DNA of 64,000 nt from Rhabdophis nuchalis. Its lineage: Eukaryota; Chordata; Lepidosauria; Squamata; Natricidae. Both the position numbers and the translations under genes were made by a program. Positions 56,901 through 63,477 of this stretch are shown piece after piece (positions within the stretch are counted from its first letter, which is position 1; each line of letters starts with the position of its first letter). The stretch lies in NCBI GenBank assembly GCA_039707465.1, contig CM077644.1, positions 221,669,962 through 221,733,961 on the forward strand, written 5' to 3'. Under the pieces are notes generated by a model, which saw only the letters and a program-made list of their open reading frames with translations, made no database searches and was not told where the DNA came from.

Positions 56901-59376
56901 TTTCCCCATTGCATGTTTTACAGTATATTAAGTATATCTCTTATGACAGGGGTGCCAAACTCAAGGCCTGGGGGCTGGGGCTGGCCTGTGGGATGCTTAG
57001 ATCTGGTCCACTGGGTTACCCTGGAAACAGCAAAGGACCGGCGCACAGTGCCTCTGCCAGTGAAAACGGAGGTCATTTTTGCTGGCACAGGGTTGCACAA
57101 GGCCATCCCAGCCAAAAACGGAGCTCGGAAAGGACCACAAGCAGCCCCCCCTCCCCCCCAAGCTCCATTTTCATTTGCAGAGGTTACAGGAAGGCATCAC
57201 AGCCAAAAACAGAGCTTGGCAGCCCCTTTTCACTGGCAGAGCACTCGGGCCACCACAGGCGCCCCTGACACAGGTGACATCGAGCTGGCAACGCCCACCC
57301 TGGCCACGCCCCCCATGGTCTCTCCAAGGTCAAACACAACCCTGTGCGACCCTCAATGAAATAAGAGTTTGATACCCCTTTCTTATAATGATACAATTGG
57401 AAAGATCCATTTAGTTCCTGAATCCAAGCCTCTGCTGTATGCAGGCATTCAAATCAAGGAATCCATAGCAGATAGCTATGGAAGCTCCCTGCTGGAATAT
57501 ATCTTTTGAAGGGAAGCCCGTGACTTTTCTGAATAATTGGTTTCACTATATTCATATAGAAGATGAAATTTATAATCCCTATACCAGTGATGGCGAACCT
57601 TTTTGGCGCTGAGTGCTCAAGCTGGAACATGCGTGTATATGCATGCGGTGTGCACCAGAGCACTGGAAACCCAAAGACCAGGTGGCTGTTGCCTGTATAC
57701 CTAGTTTTTTGGCCATTTTCAGACCATTTTCCGGGCCATTTTTAGGCCACTTGTCTGCCGTTTTGGGGCCAAAAACAGCCCGAAAACCAGCCTGAAAAAT
57801 GGCCTGGGTTTTTTGGTTGTTTTTCAGGCCATTTTCCGGTGCTCTGATGTCTGCAAAGACCCGTTGACCGCACTCATGTGCATGCCAGAATCCAAAAGAG
57901 CAGCTGGCAATGGCACACGTGCCCACAGAGAGGGTTCTGAGTGCCACCTCTGGCATGCGTGCCATAGGTTCGCCATCACAGCCCTATTCCATTAGAAGCC
58001 CTAACTATATCAAAATGTTGTACATGTTACATCATCATGCAAATAAGGCAACTGACATACTTGTGTCAACTGTTGTCATGATCGGAATCAAACACATCAA
58101 TTGCATCACTTACCTAAAGATAAATGATGATACATTTCCCCACCCTTTTCTCCCTACAAAGGTAATACTGTTTGAAATGACATGCGGAGATACTGCTATT
58201 TTCCAATACTTTAAAATCCATTACTGATTGTATACCAAAACCCATCTGAAACTCCACTTGCTATCCACATAGTATGCCTATCAACCAATTGGTGTAGCCC
58301 AAAACATCTGAAGATTATCTGCCTCTCTCAAACAGATGATATTCAGATGTTTTGAACTGAAACTCACACTATTCCTAACAACTGGTAATGTCAACTTGGG
58401 CTGTTGGAAATCCTAATATGAAACTTCTAAAACCAGACTGAAAAAACAGTTGGGCACTAAAACTAGTGGTAACTAATAATATGTGTTTGGTTTAGAAATA
58501 AAAATGAATGTGAATACATATAAAGTCATTTTTTCCTGTATTCAACTTTATTCTTAAGTGAATTATTTCAGTAATTAATTACTGTGGTTATTCAGAACTA
58601 GATTACTATAGGCGTAAGTTTAAAACATCCAAATAGCTCAACATTTTTCTCTGAAGTTTTAGTTACAAATATTTTATGTTTTCCAAATGCCTTTGTTGAT
58701 ATCTTAAAGTGCAGATGTAAGAATGAACTAAACCATAATGTGGTTTGCTTGGTTTTGGTTTACTGTATTGTATGAACTCAGTTACTGAGATCTGTAAACT
58801 ATGGCTTAATACAAATTTAAAAAAAGATCTAGATCTAGGGACTCGAGTCCCTTTGGGGGGAGAGAGCGGGTTATAAATAAAATTTATTATTATTATTATT
58901 ATTATTAAGTAACAAACTACTTCATAGCTTTGCCACAATGTGTGAACTGAATCTTTATGACATTTGATTAGTAAATTGATACCACCTAAATCAGGGATGT
59001 CCAAACTTGGGAACTTTAAGACTTGTGGACTTCAACTCCCAGAATTCTGGGAGTTGAAGTCCACAAGTCTTAAAGTTCCCAAGTTTGGACATCCCTGACC
59101 TAAATCTACTGGTTTCCATAAGGAGTGATGTATACAATTTTTATATGAGCCTTGATCTCAGTCATCTTCCAAGGATGTGGAAAAGGAAGGAAGCAGTGTT
59201 CTTTGCCCATATCAACACCCCTCCCCTCCAAATACAAATATGATACATACCCTGGGATTAAAGGCTAGCATCTGAGAGTCATTAGGATCGACTACTGAAG
59301 GATATGGCTCAAATATGACAACTTTTCTTGGGGATTCTAATGCAGAACGGCACATAGACACGAGCAAGTCTACAAC
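38849..59376 (-). CDS. PARP8: PARP8 3' part (11 exons, gene partial)
   Basis: Mono-ADP-ribosyltransferase of the PARP6/PARP8 pair, an intracellular enzyme that transfers ADP-ribose from NAD+ to protein. I reconstructed eleven minus-strand exons by splice signals and reading frame: 59251-59376, 56808-56873, 52664-52731, 51911-51959, 49981-50093, 49748-49820, 48668-48737, 46752-46828, 44543-44612, 41672-41756 and 38849-38951. They total 900 nt, giving 299 residues and a TGA stop. All have AG/GT borders and matching phases. The catalytic PARP domain includes FHGS (His 141 of this fragment) and GSGIYLS (Tyr 176), two positions of the PARP H-Y-x triad. The Ser/Lys-rich insert (KDEPPSSSKSS) and the ending IGNQTATG fit PARP8 rather than PARP6, judged from memory of the family. 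Exons encoding the N-terminal half lie beyond the window. No frameshift or stop interrupts the frame. Confidence 0.95.
39158..39722 (+). mobile_element. LTR-like repeat in the last PARP8 intron
   Basis: Starts tgtagtccgctggtgg, contains a TATA-like gacataaaagaag followed by a possible R region, and ends near cataattcaca (TG...CA). No primer-binding site or internal genes, so at most a solo LTR. No clear target duplication was found. Confidence 0.35.
40199..40470 (+). mobile_element. Possible tRNA-derived SINE
   Basis: ctcaggtggttaggatactg resembles an A-box head, and the body shares gcagtttgaaaacatg wording with Sauria SINEs, but the tail differs. Confidence 0.4.
40480..41326. other. PARP8 intron, no recognised feature
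   Basis: AT-rich, with a short G-run at 41246-41270. Confidence 0.5.
41327..41461. mobile_element. Palindromic hAT element, 135-bp class
   Basis: Arms pair around gccagctatgctggc. Termini cagggatgtccaaac and gtttggacatccctg; duplication ctctagag / ctctaggt (6 of 8). It lies 210 bp downstream (on the gene) of exon 10. Confidence 0.93.
41672..41756 (-). CDS. PARP8: PARP8 exon 10 of window
   Basis: 85 nt, phase 1 to 2. TG completes Val 238; residues 239-265 read ITSPDLHKHGEIWVVP and then NTDHVCTRFFF, followed by GT of Val 266. Acceptor tttag, donor gtacgt. Confidence 0.95.
41982..42214 (+). mobile_element. tRNA-derived SINE, non-Sauria
   Basis: Head tgtctggtgtaatgatttaa, then ccttgggccagtcactctct and a tail gactcggacacaacaataat. 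This is the general tRNA-SINE with a BovB-like end (caaggactct...cggacac). Confidence 0.6.
42215..42335 (+). mobile_element. Possible 5S rRNA-derived SINE head
   Basis: aaaaagctaagcagg, gaagaccactaggaa and the order between them recall the internal promoter part of 5S rRNA (agctaagcaggg ... agaccgcctggga). Strongly diverged, so not a 5S gene. Confidence 0.4.
42336..43211. other. PARP8 intron, no recognised feature
   Basis: AT-rich, no repeat or exon identified. Confidence 0.45.
43252..43597. mobile_element. hAT element, 'gtgatggcgaacc' family
   Basis: Starts ccgggatggtgaacca, ends aggtttgtcatcact. Flanks caacagac / caatagaa (6 of 8). Confidence 0.82.
43606..43955 (+). mobile_element. Rex1-like LINE 3' fragment
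   Basis: Plus strand encodes LLPSKQRYRALHTRTSHKN, the same C-terminal block as LLPSGRRYQS at 21626-22614 but clearly another subfamily, followed by a 3' UTR. Confidence 0.6.
44543..44612 (-). CDS. PARP8: PARP8 exon 9 of window
   Basis: 70 nt, phase 0 to 1, residues 215-237 (LQKKGQQSQFLQSRN then LKCIALCE) plus the first base of Val 238. Acceptor cacag, donor gtaagc. A short C-run/A-run lies just past the donor. Confidence 0.95.
44613..45845. other. PARP8 intron; unassigned, contains a hairpin
   Basis: No transposon family recognised. A 23-bp near-perfect stem lies at 45412-45464 (listed separately). Confidence 0.4.
45412..45464. repeat. Short intronic hairpin
   Basis: Arms 45412-45434 and 45442-45464 pair at 22 of 23 positions with a 7-nt loop (cctaagcaccaaatcc and its complement). 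Confidence 0.75.
45854..46158. mobile_element. hAT element, 'cagtggtggg' family
   Basis: Termini cagtggtgggatcctgcc and ggctgaatcccacccctg; perfect 8-bp duplication catatgtt (45846-45853, 46159-46166). Confidence 0.93.
46228..46395. repeat. (TGTA)n and (CA)n tracts
   Basis: tatgtatgtatg then acacacac at 46263-46278, and a longer (CA)n at 46340-46388. Confidence 0.93.
46752..46828 (-). CDS. PARP8: PARP8 exon 8 of window
   Basis: 77 nt, phase 1 to 0. GG completes Gly 189, then residues 190-214 (MNKKQQKVSAKDEP and the Ser/Lys stretch to SSVLQ). Acceptor tttag, donor gtaaag. This low-complexity Ser/Lys insert is one reason for choosing PARP8 over PARP6. The apparent in-frame upstream Met codons are intronic. 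Confidence 0.93.
46964..47408. mobile_element. TA-flanked MITE (tatttttc family) with hAT scrap
   Basis: Termini taccatatttttcttactg and gagcgaaaaaatacggta are inverted, TA at both ends, with taagatgcacc repeated at both sides. A foreign hAT-like right end (ccaccgttggggacccctg) lies at 47216-47292. Confidence 0.7.
47409..48660. other. PARP8 intron; mostly unassigned
   Basis: A 29-bp tandem duplication (attaataaagaacagcctta units) lies at 48133-48190, and an eroded palindromic hAT element at 48293-48421. No exon seen. Confidence 0.5.
48668..48737 (-). CDS. PARP8: PARP8 exon 7 of window
   Basis: 70 nt, phase 0 to 1, residues 166-188 (LHGAMFGSGIYLSP to SFGYS) plus the first base of Gly 189. 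Tyr 176 in GIYLS is the family's second triad position. Acceptor ttcag; donor gtgatg is weaker than the others. Confidence 0.95.
49748..49820 (-). CDS. PARP8: PARP8 exon 6 of window
   Basis: 73 nt, phase 2 to 0. The first T completes His 141 (the H of the FHGS motif). Residues 142-165 are GSHIENWHSILRNG, LVVASN and TRLQ. Acceptor ttaag, donor gtaagg. Its antisense has acceptable splice signals on the plus strand and can be mistaken for an exon there. Confidence 0.96.
49981..50093 (-). CDS. PARP8: PARP8 exon 5 of window
   Basis: 113 nt, phase 0 to 2, residues 104-140 (QLKFMHTPHQFLLL to GSTFAF) plus CA of His 141. Acceptor tatag, donor gtaagt. The catalytic-domain histidine codon is split by the following intron. 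Confidence 0.96.
50425..50512 (+). mobile_element. CR1/L3 3' end
   Basis: attggataatcatttgtctg then ccaaggtcccttccaactct, the CR1 terminus. Confidence 0.75.
50513..51910. other. PARP8 intron; (TGTA)n-(TGCA)n at 50855-50941
   Basis: Simple-repeat block ending in atgcatgcatgc. The rest is unassigned AT-rich DNA. Confidence 0.6.
51911..51959 (-). CDS. PARP8: PARP8 exon 4 of window
   Basis: 49 nt, phase 2 to 0. The first base completes Trp 87; residues 88-103 are VISSNRSHIVKLPVNR. Acceptor ttcag, donor gtaagt. This short, highly conserved block precedes the core of the catalytic domain. Confidence 0.95.
52664..52731 (-). CDS. PARP8: PARP8 exon 3 of window
   Basis: 68 nt, phase 0 to 2, residues 65-86 plus the first two bases of Trp 87. 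It encodes APYLEIKKQMDK followed by LAHPLLQ. Acceptor catag, donor gtaaag. Plus-strand open frames over this exon are antisense shadows. Confidence 0.95.
53041..53708. mobile_element. TA-flanked MITE (tatttttcgg family), 668 bp
   Basis: Left terminus tactgtatttttcggagttt, right cgtcttatagtccgaaaatt. Interior repeats of ggaacactc/tacaatcctcctaaaggc and gggccgttttt units, GC-rich compared with its surroundings. Confidence 0.7.
53892..54180. mobile_element. hAT element, left part
   Basis: Starts cagggtccccaaaccccgg after ccctaagc. The interior has several gctccact-cgcg-agtgga palindromes. Right end not found. Confidence 0.5.
54695..54958. mobile_element. hAT element, 'cagtggtggg' family
   Basis: Termini cagtggtgggttcctacc and ggccagaacccacccctg; perfect 8-bp duplication ggttaaac (54687-54694, 54959-54966). 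Confidence 0.93.
55010..55232 (+). mobile_element. L2-clade LINE 3' end with (TTTGA)n tail
   Basis: Plus-strand UTR, hairpin cgcctcgagtcccttcgggg, ttataaataaa and five TTTGA units. Confidence 0.85.
55233..55756. other. PARP8 intron, no recognised feature
   Basis: AT-rich single-copy-looking sequence. Confidence 0.45.
55765..56079. mobile_element. hAT element, 'cagtggtggg' family
   Basis: Termini cagtggtgggttccggatcc and gtaacccaccactg; perfect 8-bp duplication gtccatcc (55757-55764, 56080-56087). Confidence 0.94.
56088..56807. other. PARP8 intron, no recognised feature
   Basis: No repeat or additional exon found between the hAT element and exon 2. Confidence 0.45.
56808..56873 (-). CDS. 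PARP8: PARP8 exon 2 of window
   Basis: 66 nt, phase 0 to 0, residues 43-64 (KKNYDRVMKALDS to IREMTQ). Acceptor catag, donor gtaggc. A hAT element (56947-57380) sits just upstream of the acceptor. Confidence 0.95.
56947..57380. mobile_element. Short hAT element
   Basis: Termini caggggtgccaaactc and gagtttgatacccctt; duplication tcttatga / tcttataa (7 of 8). Contains gccagtgaaaacggag as in the elements at 17866 and 34362. Confidence 0.88.
57585..57981. mobile_element. hAT element, 'gtgatggcgaacc' family
   Basis: Termini cagtgatggcgaacc and ataggttcgccatcaca; duplication ccctatac / ccctattc (7 of 8). The interior has inverted blocks of ggccattttcagacc type. Confidence 0.92.
57990..58831. other. 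PARP8 intron, no recognised feature
   Basis: AT-rich; no exon or repeat recognised. Confidence 0.45.
58832..58908 (+). mobile_element. L2 3' terminus only
   Basis: gactcgagtccctttggggg, gcgggttataaataaaattt and an (ATT)n tail. Confidence 0.8.
58992..59097. mobile_element. Palindromic hAT element, 106-bp class
   Basis: Arms fold over their full length, meeting at cagaattctg. Termini cagggatgtccaaac and gtttggacatccctg; perfect 8-bp duplication acctaaat (58984-58991, 59098-59105). 154 bp beyond the exon 1 donor of PARP8. Confidence 0.95.
59251..59376 (-). CDS. PARP8: PARP8 exon 1 of window
   Basis: 126 nt, phase 0 to 0, fragment residues 1-42. It begins VVDLLVSMCRSALESPRK and ends QMLAFNPR. 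Acceptor tctag follows a pyrimidine-rich run; donor is gtatgt. An L2 LINE in the opposite orientation begins about 80 bp upstream of the acceptor, and a palindromic hAT element lies about 150 bp beyond the donor. Confidence 0.95.
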
Positions 59377-59458
59377 CTAGAAAAAAGAAAAGACAAAAGA
59401 AAGTTCAAAAAGAAGAGTTTCACCTCTCCCCCCCCTCCCCCTCCCCCAAATAAATACA

Positions 59459-60556
59459 CATATGATTCGCCAACAGATCTGGACCAGAACTTTGTTAAAA
59501 TTTAACAGGGTTTCAAATCTGTACGCTGATGATACCCAGCTGTACATATCCACCCCGGACCACCCCAATGATGCCGTCGAGGTTATGTCCCGGTGCTTGG
59601 AGGCTGTACGGATCTGGATGGGTAGTAACAAACTCAGGCTCAACCCGTCCAAGACTGAGTGGCTGTGGCTTTCGGCACCCCGTTTCAGCCAGATTATTCC
59701 AACTCTGGCCATTGGGGGCGAAACACCAGCCCCTGTGGAGAAGGCACGCAATCTAGGTGTCCTCCTGGACTCCCGGCTGACTATGGAAGACCAGGTGGCG
59801 GCCGTGGCCAGGGGGGCATTCCATCAGGTACGCCTGATGCGCCAATTGCGTCCATTACTGGATCGGGGAGCCTTACGCACAGTCACTCAAGCACTCGTCA
59901 CATCTCGACTTGACTATTGCAATGCTCTCTACATGGGGCTTCCCTTGAAGTGCACCCGAAGACTACAGTTAGTCCAGAACGCGGCCGCACGGATAATTAC
60001 AGAAGCGCCTAAACACTCCCATATAACACCTGTCCTACGCGAGCTCCACTGGCTTCCTGTGGTCTTTCGGGTGCGCTTCAAGGTCCTAACGACCATCTTC
60101 AAAACGCTCCATGGCTCGGGACCTAGCTATCTGCAAGACCGTCTCCTGCCCCATACATCCCTGGGACTGACACGCTCCCACAGAAAGGGCCTCCTCAGGG
60201 TGCCGTCGGTCGGGCAATGTCGACTGGCGCCGCCCAGGGGGAGGGCCTTCTCTGTGGCAGGGCCGGCCCTTTGGAACGACCTGCCCCCTGAAATCCGCAC
60301 CATTCCTGACCTCCGCCTCTTCCGCAAATGTCTTAAGACTCACTTCTTTCAACTAGCTGGCCTTGCGTAATCCCAGCACCGTCAATTATAAACGAGGATT
60401 TTAAAAACGGTTACAACACAGGCATCTAATATCTATGTATTTGTATTTTGTATTTATTGATTTAATTCTATGTTCGCCGCCCCGAGTCCCTTGTTGTGAG
60501 ATGGGAGCGGGTTATAAATATGAAAAATAAATAAATAAATAAATAAATAAATACAA
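59459..60556 (+). mobile_element. L2-clade LINE, 1.1 kb, antisense in PARP8 intron
   Basis: Begins inside the reverse transcriptase and runs to the 3' hairpin (gccgccccgagtccc ... gcgggttataaat) and (AAAT)n tail. aaataaataca at 59448-59458 and near 60545-60555 could be a target duplication, though it overlaps the tail repeat. Confidence 0.92.
59462..60370 (+). pseudogene. L2 reverse transcriptase C-terminal ORF
   Basis: 302 uninterrupted codons. NLYADDTQLYIS (about residues 19-30) is the catalytic YADD box, followed by LRLNPSKTEWLWL, RNLGVLLDSRLTMEDQV, ALVTSRLDYCNALYMGLP, RLQLVQNAAAR, LHWLPVVFRVRFK and the GRAFSVAGPALWNDLP end. The endonuclease and the N-terminal half of the reverse transcriptase are absent. 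Intact reading suggests recent insertion; the ATG is not the original start. Confidence 0.9.
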
Positions 60557-60915
60557 ATTGTACCAGCAGGACTGAGATAATTTATATAGAAGTTCTGGGT
60601 ATGTTCTTCATTGTGCTGCATTGCCCCCAGTTTGACAGTAATTTAATAGGAGTGTCAAAATGATGTGCAGGGGCAACCGGACAGTGTCTGATTTTGTAGA
60701 ATTTGCTTTGGCTCCTTTATTTAAGCAGCTTCTCTTCTGGGAGCGACCCATTTACTTCTTCAAATTTTTAAAGGCATGGTTTTGAACATTCATTCAAAGA
60801 TTCAGACTATTCATTCCATAAATGAAGGTGTATAAGGTGTATCCCAACAGGTTTTCTTTCCTTCCATGTACACAAACGACAAATGTTGGTGGAGTCCACA
60901 TGTATATGGTTAAAA
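60557..60915. other. PARP8 intron, no recognised feature
   Basis: I searched both strands for a further PARP8 exon here and found none. Confidence 0.45.
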
Positions 60916-60923
60916 GAATAGAC

Positions 60924-61382
60924 CAGTGATGGCGAACCTTTTTGTTGTTGGGTGCCAAAAATGCGAGGACGCATGCGTAATAGTGCGTGTGCGTGCCAGC
61001 ACTCATAATTCAAAGAGCCCCCCCCCACATGCACATGTGTGCACAACCTCACACACACTCTTCCCCCCCAACGTGCCACACTGGTCGCCTCCAAGATGAG
61101 CTTGGTATTTCCTCCAGGGGGCTGGGGGAAGCCATTTTCACCCTCCTCAGACTCCAGGAAAGCCTCCAGAAACGAACTTCTGGTGGGTGTTTTTGCCCTC
61201 CTCAGGCTCCAGAGGCTTTCCTGAAGACTGGGGAGGGCAAAAACAGCCTCCCCTGGCCCTCTGGAAGGCTGAAAATCAACTGGCTGGCACGCACATCTAC
61301 TCTGGAGCTCATGGCTCGGGTGCCAGCAGATATGGCTCTATGTGCCACCTGTGGCACCTGTGCCGTAGGTTCGCCATCATGG
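60924..61382. mobile_element. hAT element, 'gtgatggcgaacc' family
   Basis: Termini cagtgatggcgaacc and gtaggttcgccatcatg; duplication gaatagac / gcatagac (7 of 8). Confidence 0.92.
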
Positions 61383-61444
61383 GCATAGACGCTTCTGTTT
61401 ATGAAATTGTAACTCAATAAATGGCATTGGATACTAGGTTTCTG

Positions 61445-61922
61445 TGTCAGGGTTCCAAGTAACAGCCCCAACGAAAGAAGACTCCGGGGCTTGAAGTTCC
61501 TCAATGTTCCATTTTATTAGGGATGTCATATTGGGGCATCTGGGAAAAACCGGATTTGAAAGCTTCCAGGTTTTCCCCACCCAAATGAAAATTCAAGTTC
61601 CTGCCCAGCACCCACATGTCCACCACAAAATCCAATCAGGCCCTGTCCCAATTGGAGATGACATCTAGTCAACAACGTTGCAGGGCAAAATGTCCTTGAC
61701 TCTCTGAGAAAGGAATGTTATTTTGACTATATATCTCCCATACTCCATATAATCCCCCCTCCCATTTTCCCATAGCAATAAACTAGGCAGGCCGGAAGGC
61801 CCAATGCAAAAGATGGCTGCCAGGCCTGACACTGTGTGAATGTTGACAGGCCACCTGATCTGAGGCAGGATTTGGAGTCCAGTAATGGACTGACTGATCC
61901 ACCAGAGAAATTCCAAGCCAAC
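61445..61922 (-). mobile_element. LTR-like repeat
   Basis: On the minus strand it ends ttggaaccctgaca with AATAAAATGGAAC about 80 bp before, as in a retroelement LTR with its poly(A) signal. No internal genes and no clear second terminus. Confidence 0.4.
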
Positions 61923-61926
61923 CCAA

Positions 61927-62282
61927 TACAGATAGTCCTCAACTTACAACTACAATTGAGCTATTAAGTGAGAAGTTTGTAAAGTGAGTTTTGCCCCATT
62001 TTACAACTTTTTTCGCCACATTTGTTAAGTGAATCACTGCAGTTGTTAAATTAGTAGCCCGGTTGTTAAGTTAATTTGGCTTCCCCATTGACTTTGCTTG
62101 TCAGAAGGTCACCAAAGGGGAATCACATGACTCCGGGACACTGCAACTGTCATAAATGTGAGTCAGTTGTCAAGCATCCCAATGTAAATCATGTGACCAT
62201 GGGGATGCTGAATGTCATAAATGTGGAAAATGGTCATAAATCAGTGTCGTTGTAACTTCGAACAGTCACTAAATGAACTGTT
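61927..62282. mobile_element. TA-flanked MITE, right end truncated
   Basis: Starts tacagatagtcctcaactta and ends at cactaaatgaactgttgta. Reads through gtcagaaggtcacc and tcacatgactccggg, the uninterrupted version of the 21574 element. Confidence 0.78.
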
Positions 62283-62657
62283 GTATATCTAGAACTGAAG
62301 TGAGATTGAGGAAAATGTTGTCCTCCCATAGTCAAGCACAGGAAATATGTAAATGACCAAAATATGTTTCTCCAATCAAAAAGGATAGAAACCTTGTAAA
62401 ATCCATAATGTATGAAACATTAATTAGGCTAAAATTTACTAGGTATAAATGATAAAAGATCTGATTTTTAAAATGGGATTTTTTAAAACAACAGCACTTC
62501 TCATAAAATCATTATTCTAGACCTAAACAAAAAATCCTAAATATGATCTGTACTGTTGCTGCCCTTTAACAATACTTTCCTTTAAAATTTGTTTTTTTAT
62601 TAACAGGTACTAATACACTTGCAATCTCGGACTACATGAAGTTGCTTTGGAAGATTA

Positions 62658-62726
62658 CCATATTTTTCAGAGTATAAGATGCACCTTTTTATTCCAGAAA
62701 AGAGGGTGAAAATCTGGGTGCATTTC
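62658..62726. mobile_element. Left end of a TA-flanked MITE (tatttttc family)
   Basis: accatatttttcagagtata, aagatgcacc and gagggtgaaaatctgggtgc match 53041-53130. Cut by the L2 end that follows. Confidence 0.7.
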
Positions 62727-62729
62727 TGA

Positions 62730-62915
62730 CTTTTTAAGAAAATAATTTATAATTGGCAAGGGTTTTAATATTGGGTTTTAGCACGGGTTTATTAATTTAA
62801 TACATTTTAATAGATATTTATTGTATTTTGTGTTCTTAAATAATGCCTGTGCGCCGCCCTGGGTCCTAACAAGGAGAAGGGCGGGGTATAAATTTAATAA
62901 AATAAATAAAAAATA
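62730..62915 (+). mobile_element. L2-clade LINE 3' end
   Basis: UTR, hairpin cgccctgggtcctaac ... gaagggcggggtataaattt and an AATAAAATAAATA tail. Confidence 0.85.
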
Positions 62916-63188
62916 CACTGAATGTAGCTGCCTTGGTCGTATGAAAAAGGGGCAGGTGAATCTGGCGCTGCAGAGATCGTGATCGCTGGAAATGAGAGAG
63001 GTTTCGCTTTCAGGACTTCTGCTTGGCTCGACTCCCAGGAAGGCTTAGGGAGTGGCGGCGGTAGCAGTGGCTCCTCACATTGCTGGGGAATGAAATCATT
63101 GTGGCCATTGTCTCCCCTGAGCTGCCTGCCGAATTTCTGAGGCATCTTTTGCTTGCAGGAGGAGGAGGAGGGTGAGGGTGGAGTATAC

Positions 63189-63290
63189 CAAAGACTTTGA
63201 GTAACTGGGAAAGAAAGCCGCGCTTGGAATCTGTTGGAAACTGCTGCCCGAAAAGCATGCCTTTCTTTCCCAGTTATTCAGAGGCTTTGG
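63189..63290. repeat. Inverted repeat, arms about 38 bp
   Basis: caaagactttgagtaactgg and ccagttattcagaggctttg pair around a GC-rich loop. Probably part of a DNA element. Confidence 0.75.
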
Positions 63291-63477
63291 TTTAAGGAGG
63301 TGCTGCTTTCAGTTGCCTTCCTCCACCACCTGCAAACGAAAGGTGCCTCAGAGAAGGTAGATTTCTCAGAAGGCAAGTTTGAGAAGTTAAAAACCTGAAA
63401 TGGGGACAATCAAGCTTGATTCAAAGGCTTTGGCTACTGAGAATCCAGAGAGATTGGGGGGGGGGGGGACTTTTGAT

